A stretch of DNA of 64,000 nucleotides, taken from Glutinoglossum americanum. Its lineage: Eukaryota; Ascomycota; Geoglossomycetes; Geoglossales; Geoglossaceae. How positions within the stretch are numbered: position 1 is the stretch's first letter; each line of letters starts with the position of its first letter. A program made the position numbers and the translations under genes. The stretch lies in NCBI GenBank assembly GCA_020080175.1, contig JAGHQL010000044.1, positions 62,001 through 126,000 of the forward strand. The letters are read 5' to 3'. Under the pieces are notes generated by a model, which saw only the letters and a list, made by a program, of their open reading frames with translations, was not told the DNA's origin and ran no database searches. This document shows positions 11,845-25,739 of this stretch, in pieces.

Positions 11845-12848
11845 GTTGAGATGCAAGACAATTGAAGGAGGAAACAGCGAAGAAGTAGTAATAAAATCGA
11901 CGATGGAAAAGATTCACAATAAAGGAGGGAGAGTAAGGAGCAGCGACCTATCCTGACGCCGGTGCAACATTACAGAAAAGCCATAACAGCGCAATGGGGT
12001 TGTGGAAGGGAGGGGAGAGGAAGAGGAAGAGGAGCCAAGTTGCAGGCAGAGGAAATTAGAGGAACGTACCGTAACGCCTGGGAAGCGCTCTGCTTTAATC
12101 GAGGCGGCGCGAAAACGACCGCTCAGCCAGAGTCAGCACTTGCTATGACCTGCCACGCGCCAGTCCGTATAAGATGTATTCCGGGTGACACAGCGTCTAT
12201 GTGCGTGATGTTGCCCGTACCGCAAAGAGTTTCCTCGAGTTGATCCCAAGCCTCGACGTAAATATAGGCTTAAGGCTCAGGAAAGAGCTCCAGCGGACTA
12301 GGTAGGCGTGAAGAAGGCACCGAAATGAGCGTAAGGCGAACTACTGGAGTGTGCGTGTGTTGGTTTCGATCGATTGAGTATGAATTGCAAGTAAATCCTG
12401 CAGCGCCAGGAGAAATGTGCAAGCACTAGTCGGAACTGCCGGCGACCGGATGAAAGCGCAACCCTCCGAGGCAGAGAAAGGATTTGCGGATTGGATGTCG
12501 CAGGAGTGCGCCAAAACTGGGGAGTAGGATTGAGGCGACAGAGCGGGGTGTGTTGAAGGATCGTTGGTGTGTAAAGGGAAGGGAAGGGTAGAGAGGCCAC
12601 AGCAACAACACCAAGTGAGAAAGTCAAGTGGCGGTTGGCGAGGACCAACCAGATCGACGACAACCGAAGCAGAAAATAGATTTCAAGGAAGGAATGGAAA
12701 GGGAAGGGGAGGAGGAGGAGGAAAAGGTGAGAGGTGAGTGAGGTGTGATGTACGGCGGCGGAGGCGAGAGGTAAGATTGAGGTCTGTAGGGAAGTAGATG
12801 GGGAAGGGAAAAAGGCAAAAGAGGAGAATTGTACCTAAGGATAGACAC
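11845..12848. other. Purine-rich leader/promoter region of the phosphatase gene
   Basis: Read on the plus strand this kilobase is rich in G and A runs, for example GGGAGGGGAGAGGAAGAGG near 12009, which is CT-rich on the phosphatase coding strand. Such pyrimidine tracts are typical of ascomycete promoters and leaders. The minus-strand frames at 12298-12848 are low-complexity products of it. Confidence 0.4.
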
Positions 12849-14414
12849 CCACCCGGAAGAGTAGCGAGTACTATGTTAAGGCGATGGGGGGGACGTAAAT
12901 TGGGTACAAATCGCCACTATCCATACCCCAACGCACAGGCTAAAATAAGCGTACGGGGAGCGAGGAGGCAGGGGTTGGTTCAATGTTAAAGGAAGAGTGT
13001 GGCAGAGCCGGCGAATCAGAAGCCCGGTCGGTAGCAACAAGCAGCAGCGAAGTATCCTCCCCTTCCGAGCAAGCCAGCCGCCAAGGCCTGTCGGCGCGAA
13101 AATAGCAGCAGATCCTAATCAATAGAATAAGCAAAAAACGATGGCGGCGTTCTCCAATGCGATGCGCCGCTTCTGAGTGGAGCGACTAAAAAACGCCTCT
13201 GGGCGAGACGCTTTCACTCGTCTCAAGTACTCGGCCTCTTGCCTCATGTCCACATACAATGGCTTCCGCTGTATACATGCACGCTTTGTACATACATATC
13301 CGACTACTTAGCACGCTCTCCCCGCCTGCATCTTGCAGAGGCGTTGGCGGAGAGTTGATGTGTTGACGCTGACAGGAGCCGACCCCGATGGCGAGGCCAC
13401 TCATGCAGCAAATCCGGCCTTGGCCTTGCCCTCTGCGCGTTTGACATTCTCGCGAGAGGGGACCAAAAAGCGGTTGGCCCGCTGCCCAACGCAGGTGAAA
13501 CGCACGCAGCCAGCGGTTTCAAAAGTCCTGCCAGCTGGGGGAAACGGAAATTCTCCTAACGGTCGGATTTTTACCTCGTTGGCCCGGCCACGCCGCCGTT
13601 TTTCGTTTTTACTTTCGCCGCGAAACGCTTGTCGTGGCGCGACGCCGCAAACATTACGCGTTTCAGTCGTACGCAACGGCCCCCCCTTCGGAGACGACGA
13701 TGACGATAATGCGCAACAACAATCTAGTGGCTTGTTCGGCGGGAGAGAGGCGGCTCTTTCGACGATGGGGTTACTCATTCGGTCCAGCCTCAGCTGTGGG
13801 CTGTAAACAGTGTAGCTTAATTTCATCGCCCCTTCCCTCCCTCCCCTGCAGAATCAATAACCCAGCATCCGATGCGTTTGCGGAAAGCGGTGTAGAAGCC
13901 AGGACGATCCTGCGAAAAAAATAAATAAATAGGAAACCTAAATAGCGTCCCTGAAAAGAAAGAATGATATCGGGAATAAAATAAATGCGCCATTAACCCA
14001 ATACCAAACGAATAAAACCCAGACGACCAAAAAAAAAAAAAGAGTTTTACTGAAAGAGTCGGTGTAAATTAACGCATGAGAGTAAGATGAAACCGAAATG
14101 TGGCTATCTATTTACGGCAGAAGCTATCCCCCGTCCTCCGTACGCCCATCCATAACATTAGTCGATATAGCCCTATATATAGAGCACATACCCGCGATTA
14201 AATAGCATAAGAATATTGCTGGTGACCCGTGCCATGCTCTCTCTGCCTTGCTCCGCCTCGCCTTGCCTTGCCTCGCCTTCCTCCACAAAAGTACTCTACG
14301 TGAGAAAGCGTCAGCATCGCAGCGGCGGGGTTGCTTTATGCGCGACCGAAGAGAGTTTACGGGGCGCTTGGGGCGCTTGATGGGTTATGCATGCGGGAGG
14401 TGGGAGGGAATAAG

Positions 14415-14417
<3 letters not shown>

Positions 14418-14464
<47 letters not shown>
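14418..14464. repeat. (TC)n microsatellite
   Basis: About 23 perfect TC dinucleotides in a row, followed by a broken tail CACACTCTCTCTCAC to about 14478. Confidence 0.95.
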
Positions 14465-14468
<4 letters not shown>

Positions 14469-15535
14469 TCTCTCTCACGGAGAAGGTTTACGCGTCGCTC
14501 GTCTCTTTGGGGCTGATCGGGGAATAATAAGCTTGGTGCTTATTCTTCCCATTCACAGACTCACTGTCCCCCATACACATCTCCCTCTCGGCTCTACAGA
14601 TCCTCCTCTTCTTAAAATATTTTTCCTCGCGAAACACCCCCGTGTGGGACGAAGAACCCGTGTATTCGCGTCGCGACCCACTCATCTCGCTTATTTCGTG
14701 GTAATTTCCACGCATCCGGTTTATACATGCGGCAGTATTTAATATACTCTGCTCGAAAGAGAGTGGACGGATTGATGGGCATTTTCGGGCGGTCTGTGGT
14801 GCGGAGCTGAGGGAGAGAACCGTGGTGGTGGCATCGTCGGTATGGTAGAGGACGTTTAACAGCCAAAATGCTGTCGCCACTCCTCACGCCGTAGTCCATC
14901 TCATTCCTCGTTTTAGGCTCCAGCCTCTAGTTGGGCAAAGAATGAAATTTGTTGTCCCTAACGAACGCCCCCATTTCTTACTCATCCCTATCATTAAACG
15001 GAAGATTTAAGGAAGTGGCGTGCTGGAGTGCTGGAGCGTGCCGGCAGACTGCGTGTCACAGCGGCCGCCTTCCGACCGAGTTACCCAACTCCGTAAAGAT
15101 GTAAGCGCGTCCCTGCGCCACTTGTTGGTTCACGCCTTCGCGGAGTAAGACCTAGTACGCGCCGATATAAGATTGAAAAGTGTGCTCTATTCGGAAATCT
15201 TTTCCTTTTGTATGGCTCCCTGGGCAGTGGCGAATGAACACCGAGGATGGGGATGTCGAGTGACGTAAAACATCATCATGTGGTCAACCAAGTTCCAAGG
15301 CAACATGTCTGGAGTTTATTTCTCCTTTATCATTTTTTACTTTATTTTTAAATCTTTACTCTGCCTTTTGCTAACTTCGTTCCAGTCACGACCTCCACGT
15401 ACATACTTTGACATCACATCTTGTAAGCGCCGGCCTTAATCCTTCCCGACGCCCTGTGCTACCGTCTTACAGCATGGGCCGTGCATCGTTAATAGGATAG
15501 GGAAAACGCCACAAGATCTGTGTTGCTGGGCGCGG

Positions 15536-15595
15536 AGGTAAGGTGGGTAGGTTGGGTGGGTAGGTTAGGTGGGTAGGTTAGTTGGTGTGAGGGGA
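15536..15595. repeat. GGTAGGTTGGGT-type minisatellite
   Basis: Units related to GGTGGGTAGGTT are repeated about five times with small variations. The purine-rich G-run spacing could allow G-quadruplex formation. Confidence 0.7.
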
Positions 15596-18500
15596 TGGAT
15601 AGAATACCGGGGTAATGGGTCTGTGAGGTTGGGTAGGACAGGGCGGCTGTAAGGTAGGTTCTAGTGAGGGATTGGTTGTTGTTCTGCCGGTTACGGCGTT
15701 TTCTTCCTGGGCATAGAGCACTTGTTCTTCCGTTCTTCGTTCGTTCATTCGTACTTGGCCTACCGTCTTCTGGTACTGCCGTGCGCGCATTATACCCTTG
15801 TTGATACCCTCCCAATCGTCACCGCGATCTGATATGGGAAGCCCCTCCTTTTACCCCAGCTAAGGCGGTCGATCTCCGCATCTGCCCTCATCTGCCTTAT
15901 CAAACAAACCTTCGCCCGCGGCAAAACCATACCCACGGCTCCGGGTCCCTGCGTTTAGCAGCAGCTGTCTATTACCTTTCCTGGATGGCTGTCAGAGTTC
16001 CCCTCCGTATCTTGGGTTCTTCCGTGCCGGATATCCGAATCCATGGCTTAGGCTGTCCAGTTCAGATCGTCCCCCCACTATTTTAGTTGTGGCTACTTCT
16101 TGGTATTCCTAGGTAGCTATTAGAGTTTGCATAGTTCGAATCGCTTGGGCCCTTGAAATTCAACAACATACGGCCATACTAATTGGAGGCACAGTTCAAG
16201 CAAATCGATGCCCGGACCTCAGCCCGCGGAGCAACAGAGGTCGATCTTGAAGTCATGGGTTCCACCTCGGCGCCTCCGCGGAGGGCTCTTTCCACATGAT
16301 GCTCTCGACACTTGGCATATGCGAGCCATTGGCGTATGGGAGCGATGCTGCAATTTAGCTTGCTTCTTTTTGCTAGGATGGCGGGGGCGTAAGGGTGCTC
16401 GGCGGTTAAAAGGAGATATCCTAATTGCGAGGCGTGAGGCTATCCTAGGTTCATGCGAATGCATGACAAAGAAAAGAGCTCGTTTCGCCGATAAATGACT
16501 CCGCCGTCGACGCGGGAAAGTACCAGTTGTCATTCAGGGCTTATCTCCTGTCCACTTCTCTTATCTCCCTTTAGGGGTTGGGTTGCACATCGATGGAAGG
16601 GTCAAGGGCCCTTATGTTACGTCTCACCTTCTAGTCCTACCCTAGACTGGCAAAATAGCATCTACTTGAGGCCAACTACATTCCCCATCCCTCTCCTCAC
16701 TATCTAGATCAAAGTCGCCAGGAAGACAGCAGCCAGAGGAGATGGCACCAACGGAACGGTAGCTCTAATATTCGTTTTACGGGATAAACCAGGAGACTGC
16801 CATGCTAAATCCAGACTTGGTCAGGGTCCTCCAGTAAATCTCTCAGATTCCGGACGTCCCTAAGCTAGGAAATCAATGGAAAGGCTTGCGCGTACATAGC
16901 TAAGGGAAAGCGCTCTAGGGCAACCACTCGAATACCACGGTTTTTCCCTTTTACTCGGGTCCACAAATTTTTATCAAAATACCACAAAGTCGCGCGAAAT
17001 ACCACCGGCACTGTGAGTTGTGCGTATTGGGGAAACATTCCCTATAACTCCAGGCACCCCCAAGAAGACCACCATTACGTCACATTTATCATGCGTTCTC
17101 GAGGGACTCCCATAAACACTAGGTAGCATACGTTCGCCGTTGCTATGGTCTGTTCCCCAATCGATAATAGTGGCAAGAGTGAAGTGAAAAGAGATGGAAA
17201 TACGCCTGAAAGGCAACTGGACTAAAATTGAAATTGTGGTATCCTGCAGTCATGGCGCCTTGCCGTTGGGGATACTCCCAGCGAAGAGGCACTTGGACCA
17301 TCTAACATCGACTACGTATACCGGAACCCCTTGGATTATTAGATGAGCGCATCATCGGGTTATTGCGATTGGTCCACTTGAACAACAAGTATCAAAATAG
17401 TTTTGTTATAATATACGTATCTATAAGAAATAGTCTTTTGAGAAAAAGATACCATTTCCCGTTTTTCGCACAATTCAATGGAGAATTGCTCTCGATCAAG
17501 CCGATCTAGCAACGCTGAAAGGAGCATGGGAAGCCAGCACCAGGTCTCGGAACGGTTCAAACTCATGTGAAGCTTATTTAGAGATAAGGATGAGACCCTC
17601 GAGTTCGAATTCCACTTCTGGCCTCTCACCAAGTTGAATCGCGTCTTTTTTGGTCAGAGAGAAAGACAGTATTCTTTTCTCCGGTTCGAGTACTATGGTG
17701 TTGATCAACAGGTTTCTATCTTGTTTTCAAGTCCCTCTATTCTTCAGATAAGAATATTCTCGAAAAGCCTCCCTTTGATATTTTTTTCACCAGTTCCACT
17801 ATAACCGAACATGCTCCTAAGCTGTATGCTCGGAAGGAGCGCTCCATATAATGACCACCCGACGTAGTACAGTAATGGATATGAAATTGTTTGCTTTAAA
17901 AGCGGCATGAGTGCGAAGGCTTTTCCAGCCTGAGAAAAGAGGATGGCTGGCTCCTCTGTCGGGTCATTGAACAATAAATGAGGGGGTTGGTTCACTTTAG
18001 AATGATAGAAAAGCATAATTTTCACATCTCTTGCGTTCACACTCCGGTCAAATTCTAAAGACTCCGTATCGGCAAAAGGACCGGAGGACAACGCCTTTAA
18101 TGCATGTCAGCAATTGGATCCTTCGTACACGGTTAAATGGAAGGCCATAGCTCTCAGCATACCCCTCAGTTCTAGCCCGTTTGTGGGTCTTTTAGGCAGG
18201 CAACAGAGTTTTCGCCATGACTCCACTTTTACACGTATATGAAAGGGAAGCGTCGAATCGGAGTCGTGTTTGGTTGGGAAAGTTGGCTTTGTTTTAGATC
18301 GACGGGAACTGCAGATGTAAAACCCTGGCACGGAAGCGTGATGGAAGATCAGGGGGGCCGTTATACCAGATCCAGAACACTCATGCCATCCAACTTGTTC
18401 ATGCATTCGAGATTCAAGAAATCATCTAGAGATAGTAAGTACTCTTCCTTTCTTCATCCCAGCAGTTGAGACACTTGAACTACTTGCAAAGGGGCTTTTC

Positions 18501-19584
18501 CACCTTATCGATAGGTTTGAACGTTTTTGTCCCTCGGCGATGTTGTGTCCGTGCACGCCTGCATCGTGACAGGGTGCGCAGCTGTCACTTCGAAGTCAAA
18601 GAAAAAAAGAAAAGTAACTCGCATGTGCACCATGCTCCATAACTCCTTCAATTCCGGGCTCATGAATATGCTGGGATTTCTTAACGAGAGGATGACTTGC
18701 ACAAGTTGCGCAACCCAGCTTGACGAATTTCATCTGGAGGTGACTTACATAAGGGCGAAGATTTATGTTCCGTGAGAATGATGTTATGCAGGTGAGGCGA
18801 GAAAGTTGGAGAAGCGGAGAACTTTTTAGTCCGTGCCTCGACACGTAGGATAGCTCCTACATTGTCCTACTGCACGAAGCATCTTCCTACTCCGCATATA
18901 GGTGCCTGCGAGGGCGTTTGCTGTCCCAAACCGAAAAGGAGGCGGACATATTGACGCTTCCCGAAACCTCAAGCACAATTGCCTATAGTTTGTGATCACT
19001 AGAAGGAAAAGCACATTCCGTTTGCTATGTACGAAGAAGCATGATGGCTGTATGTGTGTACCTGCAGAACTGAAAATCCCAACGGAACATGATAAAGCTT
19101 CGTGGGAGAAAGTACGGGGGCATCCAGCCATATCTCCCGTTGGCGTCCAATTGGAGTCGGTGAGGCCCTGCGTGGATGAGCCCCAGATACCAATCGCTGT
19201 CCTCGTTGATGTCGGACCAACCGCATCCTCACTAGCGGACCACGGTGTGATTCGTGAAAGATCGAATTGCCCACAGTTGCTGCCCTTGCAGGTATGCTCC
19301 GAAAGGCCATATTGATCGTTCCATATCCCACTGGTTGGTTCATATGAGGGTGTTCTCCATTTTATCCCAACGCTCTGTCCGCGCACACTTGACCCCCTTT
19401 GAGATATCCGAAGCGTCGCCCGTGGCCCATTGTATTGTATATTTCCCTTAGAAATCGTCTGTTCACTGGTGAAAACGATTGTTTGTCACTTTCCTTCATT
19501 CTTATCCAATTGATAATTGCATGCCCGGTGAGAGGTCAGGGTCTCTAGCGACAGGTTCAAAGACCGCTTCGCGCTGAGCTGGCA

Positions 19585-22533
19585 ATGCCTGCGACATCTC
19601 ACCTCAATCAACAACCCACCTATATCACACCCCACAGACGGAGGCAGTCGCGAGACGCGATCGATATCGAAAAACATAGGATCTCTACCTTTGTTCCTAG
19701 CGGGTCTCAACAATCGCGCCAGACCGTTGCGGATCAAATTTCCGAACGCGACTATTCCAAGATCCGCCTCGGGCTCGCGCCACATATTGTGCAGCAAGAA
19801 ACCAGCAATAACGCCAATTATAACATCAGCCAGAACCACCACCACCACAATTCCCAACAGCCTCCCCGAAGGAAGCACACCAGGCGTGGCTCGCTGATTG
19901 CTCCATCTGGAATTCCTGTCCCTCCGACCCTCAAGGAACAGCCGATCAACAAGCGTCCGATTTCATCGTCTCATCAATCCATCGAACCGCCTTCGCCGCC
20001 CTCGCGCCCGTACATCTCACCACCGTCAGGACGACCCGACTTTGAGCTGCGCTCACCGCAACAGAACAGAAGGGCACCTGCATCGCGAAGTAGTCATGGT
20101 GTAGCAACCTCGACAGGACCCCCGCCAGCGTTGAGTACTCAACGCCCTTATCCAACAGACACACCGCGCCGGAGTTGGAATCCTGCCGATTTTGCCTTTG
20201 CGCAACAAGCACTATCACAAACGGGCTTAGTGGGACTGGGTACTGGGAATCGAAGCAGTGGAGCTATTGCTGCAGAGCAGTTTGGAAAGGTTAACGAAGG
20301 AAATGAAATGAACGTGCATCGCGATTCAATAGAGAACTCGAAGCTACCACGACTTAATCACTCACGACTTCACGAAGATATGAACGGGAGAGCTGTTTTG
20401 CACTATGGAGAGGATCTGTTGGAGGATGATCGCGACAGGACATTACGCGCCTTAGAAGGGGATTTCACATCTAATGGGGATGAAGGCCAAAAAAGCCATG
20501 GAGAGAGTGAAGGAAGCGAGGATGTGTTTCTGAACATGGCAAGGTCTAATTCAACGCTTGGAGATACATCCGGTCGTCGAAGGGTAAGCGTCCCGACTCA
20601 TTCCTCCCTTCAAGATCTCTAAACGCTGACCTCAATCTAGTCTCGACTCCCAACCACCGCCTCTCATCGGCAGTCCCTACCTCCGAACTCATTCTCATCT
20701 CCACTTACCCGTCCCTCGCACGATCCAAACGAACCTGACGTTCCATCACTTGCTCGACATGCTGTCGACGACTCGTGGCAACACCAGCATATCCGAAAAC
20801 AATCGCAAACTGGATCCCCCGCCCCGCACTTCCGAACCCCCGCAAGAGACCACACTCACGCTACGCCCCCCCATCCTGGTGATGATGTGAGCAGAGTGCG
20901 GGGGCTAGGCTTGACCCCCCGGGCGTCTTTCTCACGATCAGGCACTCGGGAAACTTCACCAGAGTCGAACGGCAGCTACCCACAAAGGCCATCGGCACCA
21001 GACGCCCCCGGCGGAGTGCGAACTCCTGTCTATCGACAGTCTAATCTTGGCCTTACATCTTCTCACGTGGACTCACCTCCTCTGCCGGATCACTCAACAA
21101 GCGCACTCGACCAGAATGGTAAACCCGCAACACCTCGCGCAGATGGTACGGAATCTACTGCTTCCACAAATGCGCCATCCACCGTCTGGGATGAACTGGA
21201 TGATTTAAAGTCTCGAATACGGAATCTCGAGCTTGGCAAACTATCGGCATCTTCCGGACAAGCTATGTCAAACGTCTCCGGTGACCGACCGTGGACCGCT
21301 AATACCACTGTCACTACATTGTCGTCTTCGCCGCAGCGAGGACGCGGTAACAGCACCTCTCCATCGGGTCCAGCGGCCCTCGGCACCCCTGGGTTGGCTA
21401 ACGTCCATCCCCTGCTTCACGCTGCACTTTCAAAAACAAAGGACTTAGTCAATCCCGACGTGTTCAAGGCTCTAGAAGCCGCTGCATCTGATGCATTATC
21501 AATCGCTGCGGCGATGGGAAGCGCCAGCCAATACAACGGGATATCCGTCGCGCATTCGGTTATTGGCTCAGGCGGCTTGGGAAGCCTGGCGTCAGATCGG
21601 CAATTAAGACGAAAAGCGGATAGCATGTGCCGGAGCCTGACCGAGTTATGTCTTGCATTGTCAGAAAACAGGCCCGAACAATCAAGTTCATCGAATAACC
21701 AGATTCAACAATACCAACGGCCTGCGAGTAGGGACAGACCCACTGGGAACCAACATGAAGTGAGACCTGATAGTGCGATGCACCTGAGACTCAGGGGAGC
21801 TAGCCAGGAACCAGAGGGCCTTGGTGGCATAAATGGACTCGGGAGGCCGAGTCCGAGGACCGCAAGCAGACTCGAAGCTCGAAGAACTAGCATGTATGGC
21901 CTGAACGGGTCTGGCAGCATCAGTAACGGCAATAGTCCTCGCGGCCAAGAGATCGCAACGCCCACCCAACCGTCAGCACCAACCCCGAACAGACTAGGCC
22001 GAACTTCCACCGTCCTCCTCAGGAACCGCCATGGTGATTTCGACGACTACGACGACCGCGACGGTAGCTTCCGTGCCCCCTCAAGAGCTACAACAGACAT
22101 TGGATACCTCCGCAACTCCCCACGTGAACATACATCCCATCCGCCACCCCCAGATCGCACTTCTCTCTCAACGCAATCAAGCCTCCCTATCAGAAGACAC
22201 CAAATCTCCGCCTCCGTATCATCGAGCAGCACGCCACCCATCCCATCGAACCTTTCATATAACAGCAGCAATAACAATAGCAATACCACCCAGTCTACAG
22301 CACGCAGTAGGCTACTGGATCGCTCCAGCCACCTCAGTTCCCCTGGTACGTATGAGAGCAATAACAGCAGTAGCAACAATATCCAGTCCAGGGAGGAAAA
22401 GGGGGGGATCACAGGGAGACTTCGCACAGCGAGCTTAGGGATCTCGGGCGCGATTCCGAGAAGGTTCCGGCAGACGCAGGTTGCAGGTGGAGAGGGGATG
22501 GTTGGCGTTGGAGAGGGAAGGTATGAGCGGTAG
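19585..22533 (+). CDS. Conserved disordered Pezizomycotina protein, 963 residues
   Basis: Two exons: 19585-20583 and 20641-22533, with a 57-nt intron (GTAAGC...CTAG) in phase 0; together 964 codons with the stop. Most of the protein is Ser/Pro/Arg/Gln-rich and disordered. A short coiled coil, WDELDDLKSRIRNLELGK near residue 520, is followed by the conserved patch DRPWTANTTVTTLSSSP. A helical region near residues 585-680 follows: HPLLHAALSKTKDLVNPDVF, then ASDALSIAAAMGS and RQLRRKADSMCRSLTELC. I recall this arrangement from a single-copy family of filamentous ascomycetes that is often misannotated as an LPXTG cell-wall anchor protein. There is no signal peptide, so that label is doubtful. Cellular role unknown. 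Confidence 0.75.
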
Positions 22534-23776
22534 CGACGTAATTTACGTTAGTTAGCTGAGGAAAACGCTTTTTCTCGCATGGTGGATGGACGGGCTTGGT
22601 TGGGTGTTAAAAAGTTATATTTTGTTCACTGGCGGGGGGGAAGGGAAGGGAAGGAAAGGGCATGTTCGTGTGTTTTTAGGCATCCCATTTGCTTTTTAAA
22701 GGGGAGGAGTAGTCAAATCCACAATTGATAATCTGGCGCCTTTTTATGTTCAGACAATTTTTATTCGATTTTAGTGGCTACCCTTTTTTTCCCCAAGGGT
22801 TTCCGCCCTCGTCCCTCTTGGGGAATCTCACTTGTTTTTCGATGGCTGCGCCAAGTGTTTTAACAGCTTCCCCTTTTTCCCTCTTCTCTTTCTCTTTCCC
22901 CCTTCTTCCACATTTCCTATATACATCTCCCTACCCCCCCTCCCTCTTCCTCCTGCTCGTTCGTGGGTACATAGGACCATACAGAGACATACATACACAT
23001 ACATACATATACGCATGTAATAAACACACAACGCTAGCGGCGGCGATGGGAGGGGGGCCTACCACCATATCAGATCTCCTTCCCATCTCCACCCTCCTTC
23101 GCGCGCAGAAAGAACGAAACAGGGAATGAAGAGAGAAAGAATGAGTTTTTTTCTTTTCTTATTTTTCTTAAACGAAAAGAAAAGAAGAATAAGTGTGTTT
23201 TTCGAACGACCAACGAACGAAACGAGAAGAAAGAGGGACGATTGATAAGCAATTATTTAATATTGGAAATGGGTATGGTTATAAAGCGAGCGTCAACTTT
23301 AGAAATGAAGCTAAATGAAGCTAAATGAAGATTGAAACTCACCGCTGTCACCTTTCAGGCTCCAAATGAGGTAAGCACAGCTAATCTTCTAGTGACTAGA
23401 TTGACTCTCTAAGTGCCGCTCAGTCAGGAAAACAGGAAAGGGCTGAGGAAAAATCAAAAATCAAAAACCACGGTGACTGTATTCCATATCTCCGAGCCGG
23501 ATGCACCACCGATGACTTGCTCGAGTAGCGGGAATTCCGATTTGACATCAAAATCATTAGAATTAGCTTGAGACTCAAGGTCAGAGAGATTCAATGGGAG
23601 GTCTTGATAATGCATAGTAGGATACTAACTAGTGGTCAAGTCGTGAAGAAGTTAAGAAAATAAGCTAGCCATCTTGGAATAAACAAGAGCCTCATAGTAA
23701 TGTATCTTGGTGATGCATATTAGGGTACTAATTAAGCTGTGAAGTATTAAGCCTATAAGGATTTGCAACATCAGCA
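22534..23776. other. 3' flank with pyrimidine-rich tracts
   Basis: The first 700 bases are rich in T and C runs and G tracts and probably include the 3' untranslated region of the upstream gene. At 23306-23331 the unit GCTAAATGAA repeats nearly three times. Segments near 23600 and 23710 share a short similar phrase (GATGCATA..AGG.TACTAA), possibly an old duplication. No gene is supported. Confidence 0.4.
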
Positions 23777-25739
23777 CTATGCATCCTTCATCTGAATATC
23801 CTTATCATTGTCGACGTCCTGCCTGCCGTCATCACTCGATTCCTCATATCCACTCCCATCTGCCTTGATCCTCGCATACCTAGAGCCCCGTGCTAACTTG
23901 CTGAAAACCAAATTATGCCTTGCAATCTCGTACATCCCCTTCTCCCTTACGGTGGCAGAAGCGAAGAAAGCCTCCGTAACGCTTCCCATACATGATGTTG
24001 AGGCAGCCGAAGACCCGATCTGTGTGCCTCGTGAATGGATCGCCCACACTCTAGGAAGGTTGTCGTCGGTGCTGCATGAGACTTGGGCACCAGCAGCAGT
24101 GCCGGGATCGACACCCATGTCGAAGAACAAGAACAGGATGGGGTGTGACACCCCTTTGAAGGCATATTGGGTACTTTCGCGGATAGGAGGCTTTTCATAT
24201 GATTTTTTAGTAATTCAGCCCGCTAGTAACTGGTCAATCTTAGTAAAGCCTTCATGAAAGACACGACCGGGCGTGGTAACTTTCGCCTTGTCCTTGCCTT
24301 GGATCAAGATGACTCCACATTTCGATGGATGAAATGAGTCCTTATCGTCATCAAAATATATGGGAATAAGCTGGTCAAATGTCCAATTGTTTGGGCTCTA
24401 CTGCATGGCGGCACTCCGTCGCAACAGGTCATGGCACATATCCACAATGGCACCACCGGAGGGTAGATTTGCGCCAGTAGACGTAAAGTGAGCGAAATTC
24501 ATCTTAGCCTGAAGTATCCGGGCATCTATCTTCCAAATCGATTGGTGGTGATCCTTCGCATACAACTCCGCCAAGAATTCCTTGGCCGTGAATGTTGGCA
24601 TGAGTGCTAGATCTATCCGGAGTGTTGGGCCTTCTGTTGAAAGGGCAGCATGGCGCCGAATTGAGTCATGCGCGAGAATTAGTAGGAGATGTATGAAGAG
24701 TTCTCCTTTGAGATATCAGCCCCTGCTGAAGAAGCCGTTGGGTAAGCGTATTGATGCTGCCAGACCAGTTCACAGACTCGCAAAGGTGCTCCGACGGCGT
24801 TATAGTATGTAAGAAGCCTGTACACCGGTTGATAGAAATGATGACCCGCAAGAAAGAACAAACGGCAGTCCTAGCTAGAGGGAGCGACAAGTTGTTCTCC
24901 AAGCAAGGATACAACGAGAGACGGAAAGAGAGTGCGGCAAAAACATGGTTCTGGTTCCTGAAAGCATATTTCGTCTTCAGCCCACCACCGACTAGCTTGG
25001 ATCCGGCTACGTCGTACATACGCCGAGGATCGGAATATACACGCCAAAGGCGTCTGCCGAACATCACCATGTGTTCTGGTCGTGAAAATTCTGCCATTGG
25101 TTTGGCAAGCTCAGACTTCCTCAAGGCCGGGTCCCGCATCCTCGATCTATCCTCGACATCGAGCGGAAACGCTATAAAGGTAGGGAAAATCCTCAGGGTT
25201 TGGTCAGGTTCTGAGAAGGCCACTCGAGAAGATAGCTTGTTTGAGTAATTAACATCTTCATTTATCCTCGTCTCCATAGGCTGAAGCCGGACTGTCAACA
25301 GGTAGAATTTTTTCCCACTTTAGATTCCGTGGAGAGGAAAAAAAAAAACCACAGAAGGTGATCTTCGAGGAAGCGCACATCCGATTGAGCGTCCAGAAAG
25401 GCTTGCGGCCTCGTCAAACACAACCACCAGTAAGTGGCTATCGGATGGATTCCTGCGGTGAGACTTCTTTAGGTTGCCTATCAGCCTTTCAACAACATGC
25501 AGAAGCTCTTTGATATGCTTCGAGCGTTCCACGCGCCAACAAAGAGCCGAGTCTTCTTTATTGTTGAAAAGTGACCTCCATTGCTCGTCCTCCACCAACC
25601 GCATAGCGACTGTAGACCCTTCTTGTACCACAGCCTCACAGAAATCGATACGCTTCCGTGATCTCGTGTCTGCCGTTTCGTCGATATCGAATGGTTTCAT
25701 CTCTTCATGCCTGATACGCGCAAGCTCTTCGAGGCTCAT
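23777..25739 (-). pseudogene. Fossil NTPase/nuclease-like gene (Crinkler-related type?)
   Basis: Four consecutive minus-strand frames with coherent protein character follow each other in the right order. The first carries LLVVVFDEAASL, a Walker-B-like hydrophobic strand ending in Asp-Glu. The middle holds FIAFPLDVEDR and HVFAALSFRLSLYPC. The last parts hold PNNWTFDQLIPIYFDDD and HPSKCGVILIQ, which resembles the strand order of restriction-like nucleases. This matches a large family of fungal proteins of unknown role that I associate, from memory, with the P-loop plus nuclease part of Crinkler-type proteins. The gene looks broken in at least four places. It lies next to an AT-rich island. The family assignment is tentative; that it is a decayed gene is fairly sure. 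Confidence 0.5.

Larger units (their letters stand above)
12849..19584. other. Long intergenic stretch without a supported gene
   Basis: Almost 7 kb with only short, mutually overlapping frames. The frames at 13333-13826, 14248-14899, 17360-18091 and 18826-19386 have no motif I recognise and no clear splice partners. It contains a TC microsatellite (14418) and a GGTAGGTT minisatellite (15540), given separately. Confidence 0.35.

Noticed and set aside
12298-12848. Minus-strand frames upstream of the phosphatase gene
   Set aside because: They are Ser/Pro/Leu-rich products of pyrimidine tracts with no motif; they fit a promoter or leader.
17511-17640. Possible tRNA gene because of GGTTCAAACTC and GTTCGAATTCC words
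   Set aside because: No matching A box at the right distance and no cloverleaf could be drawn.
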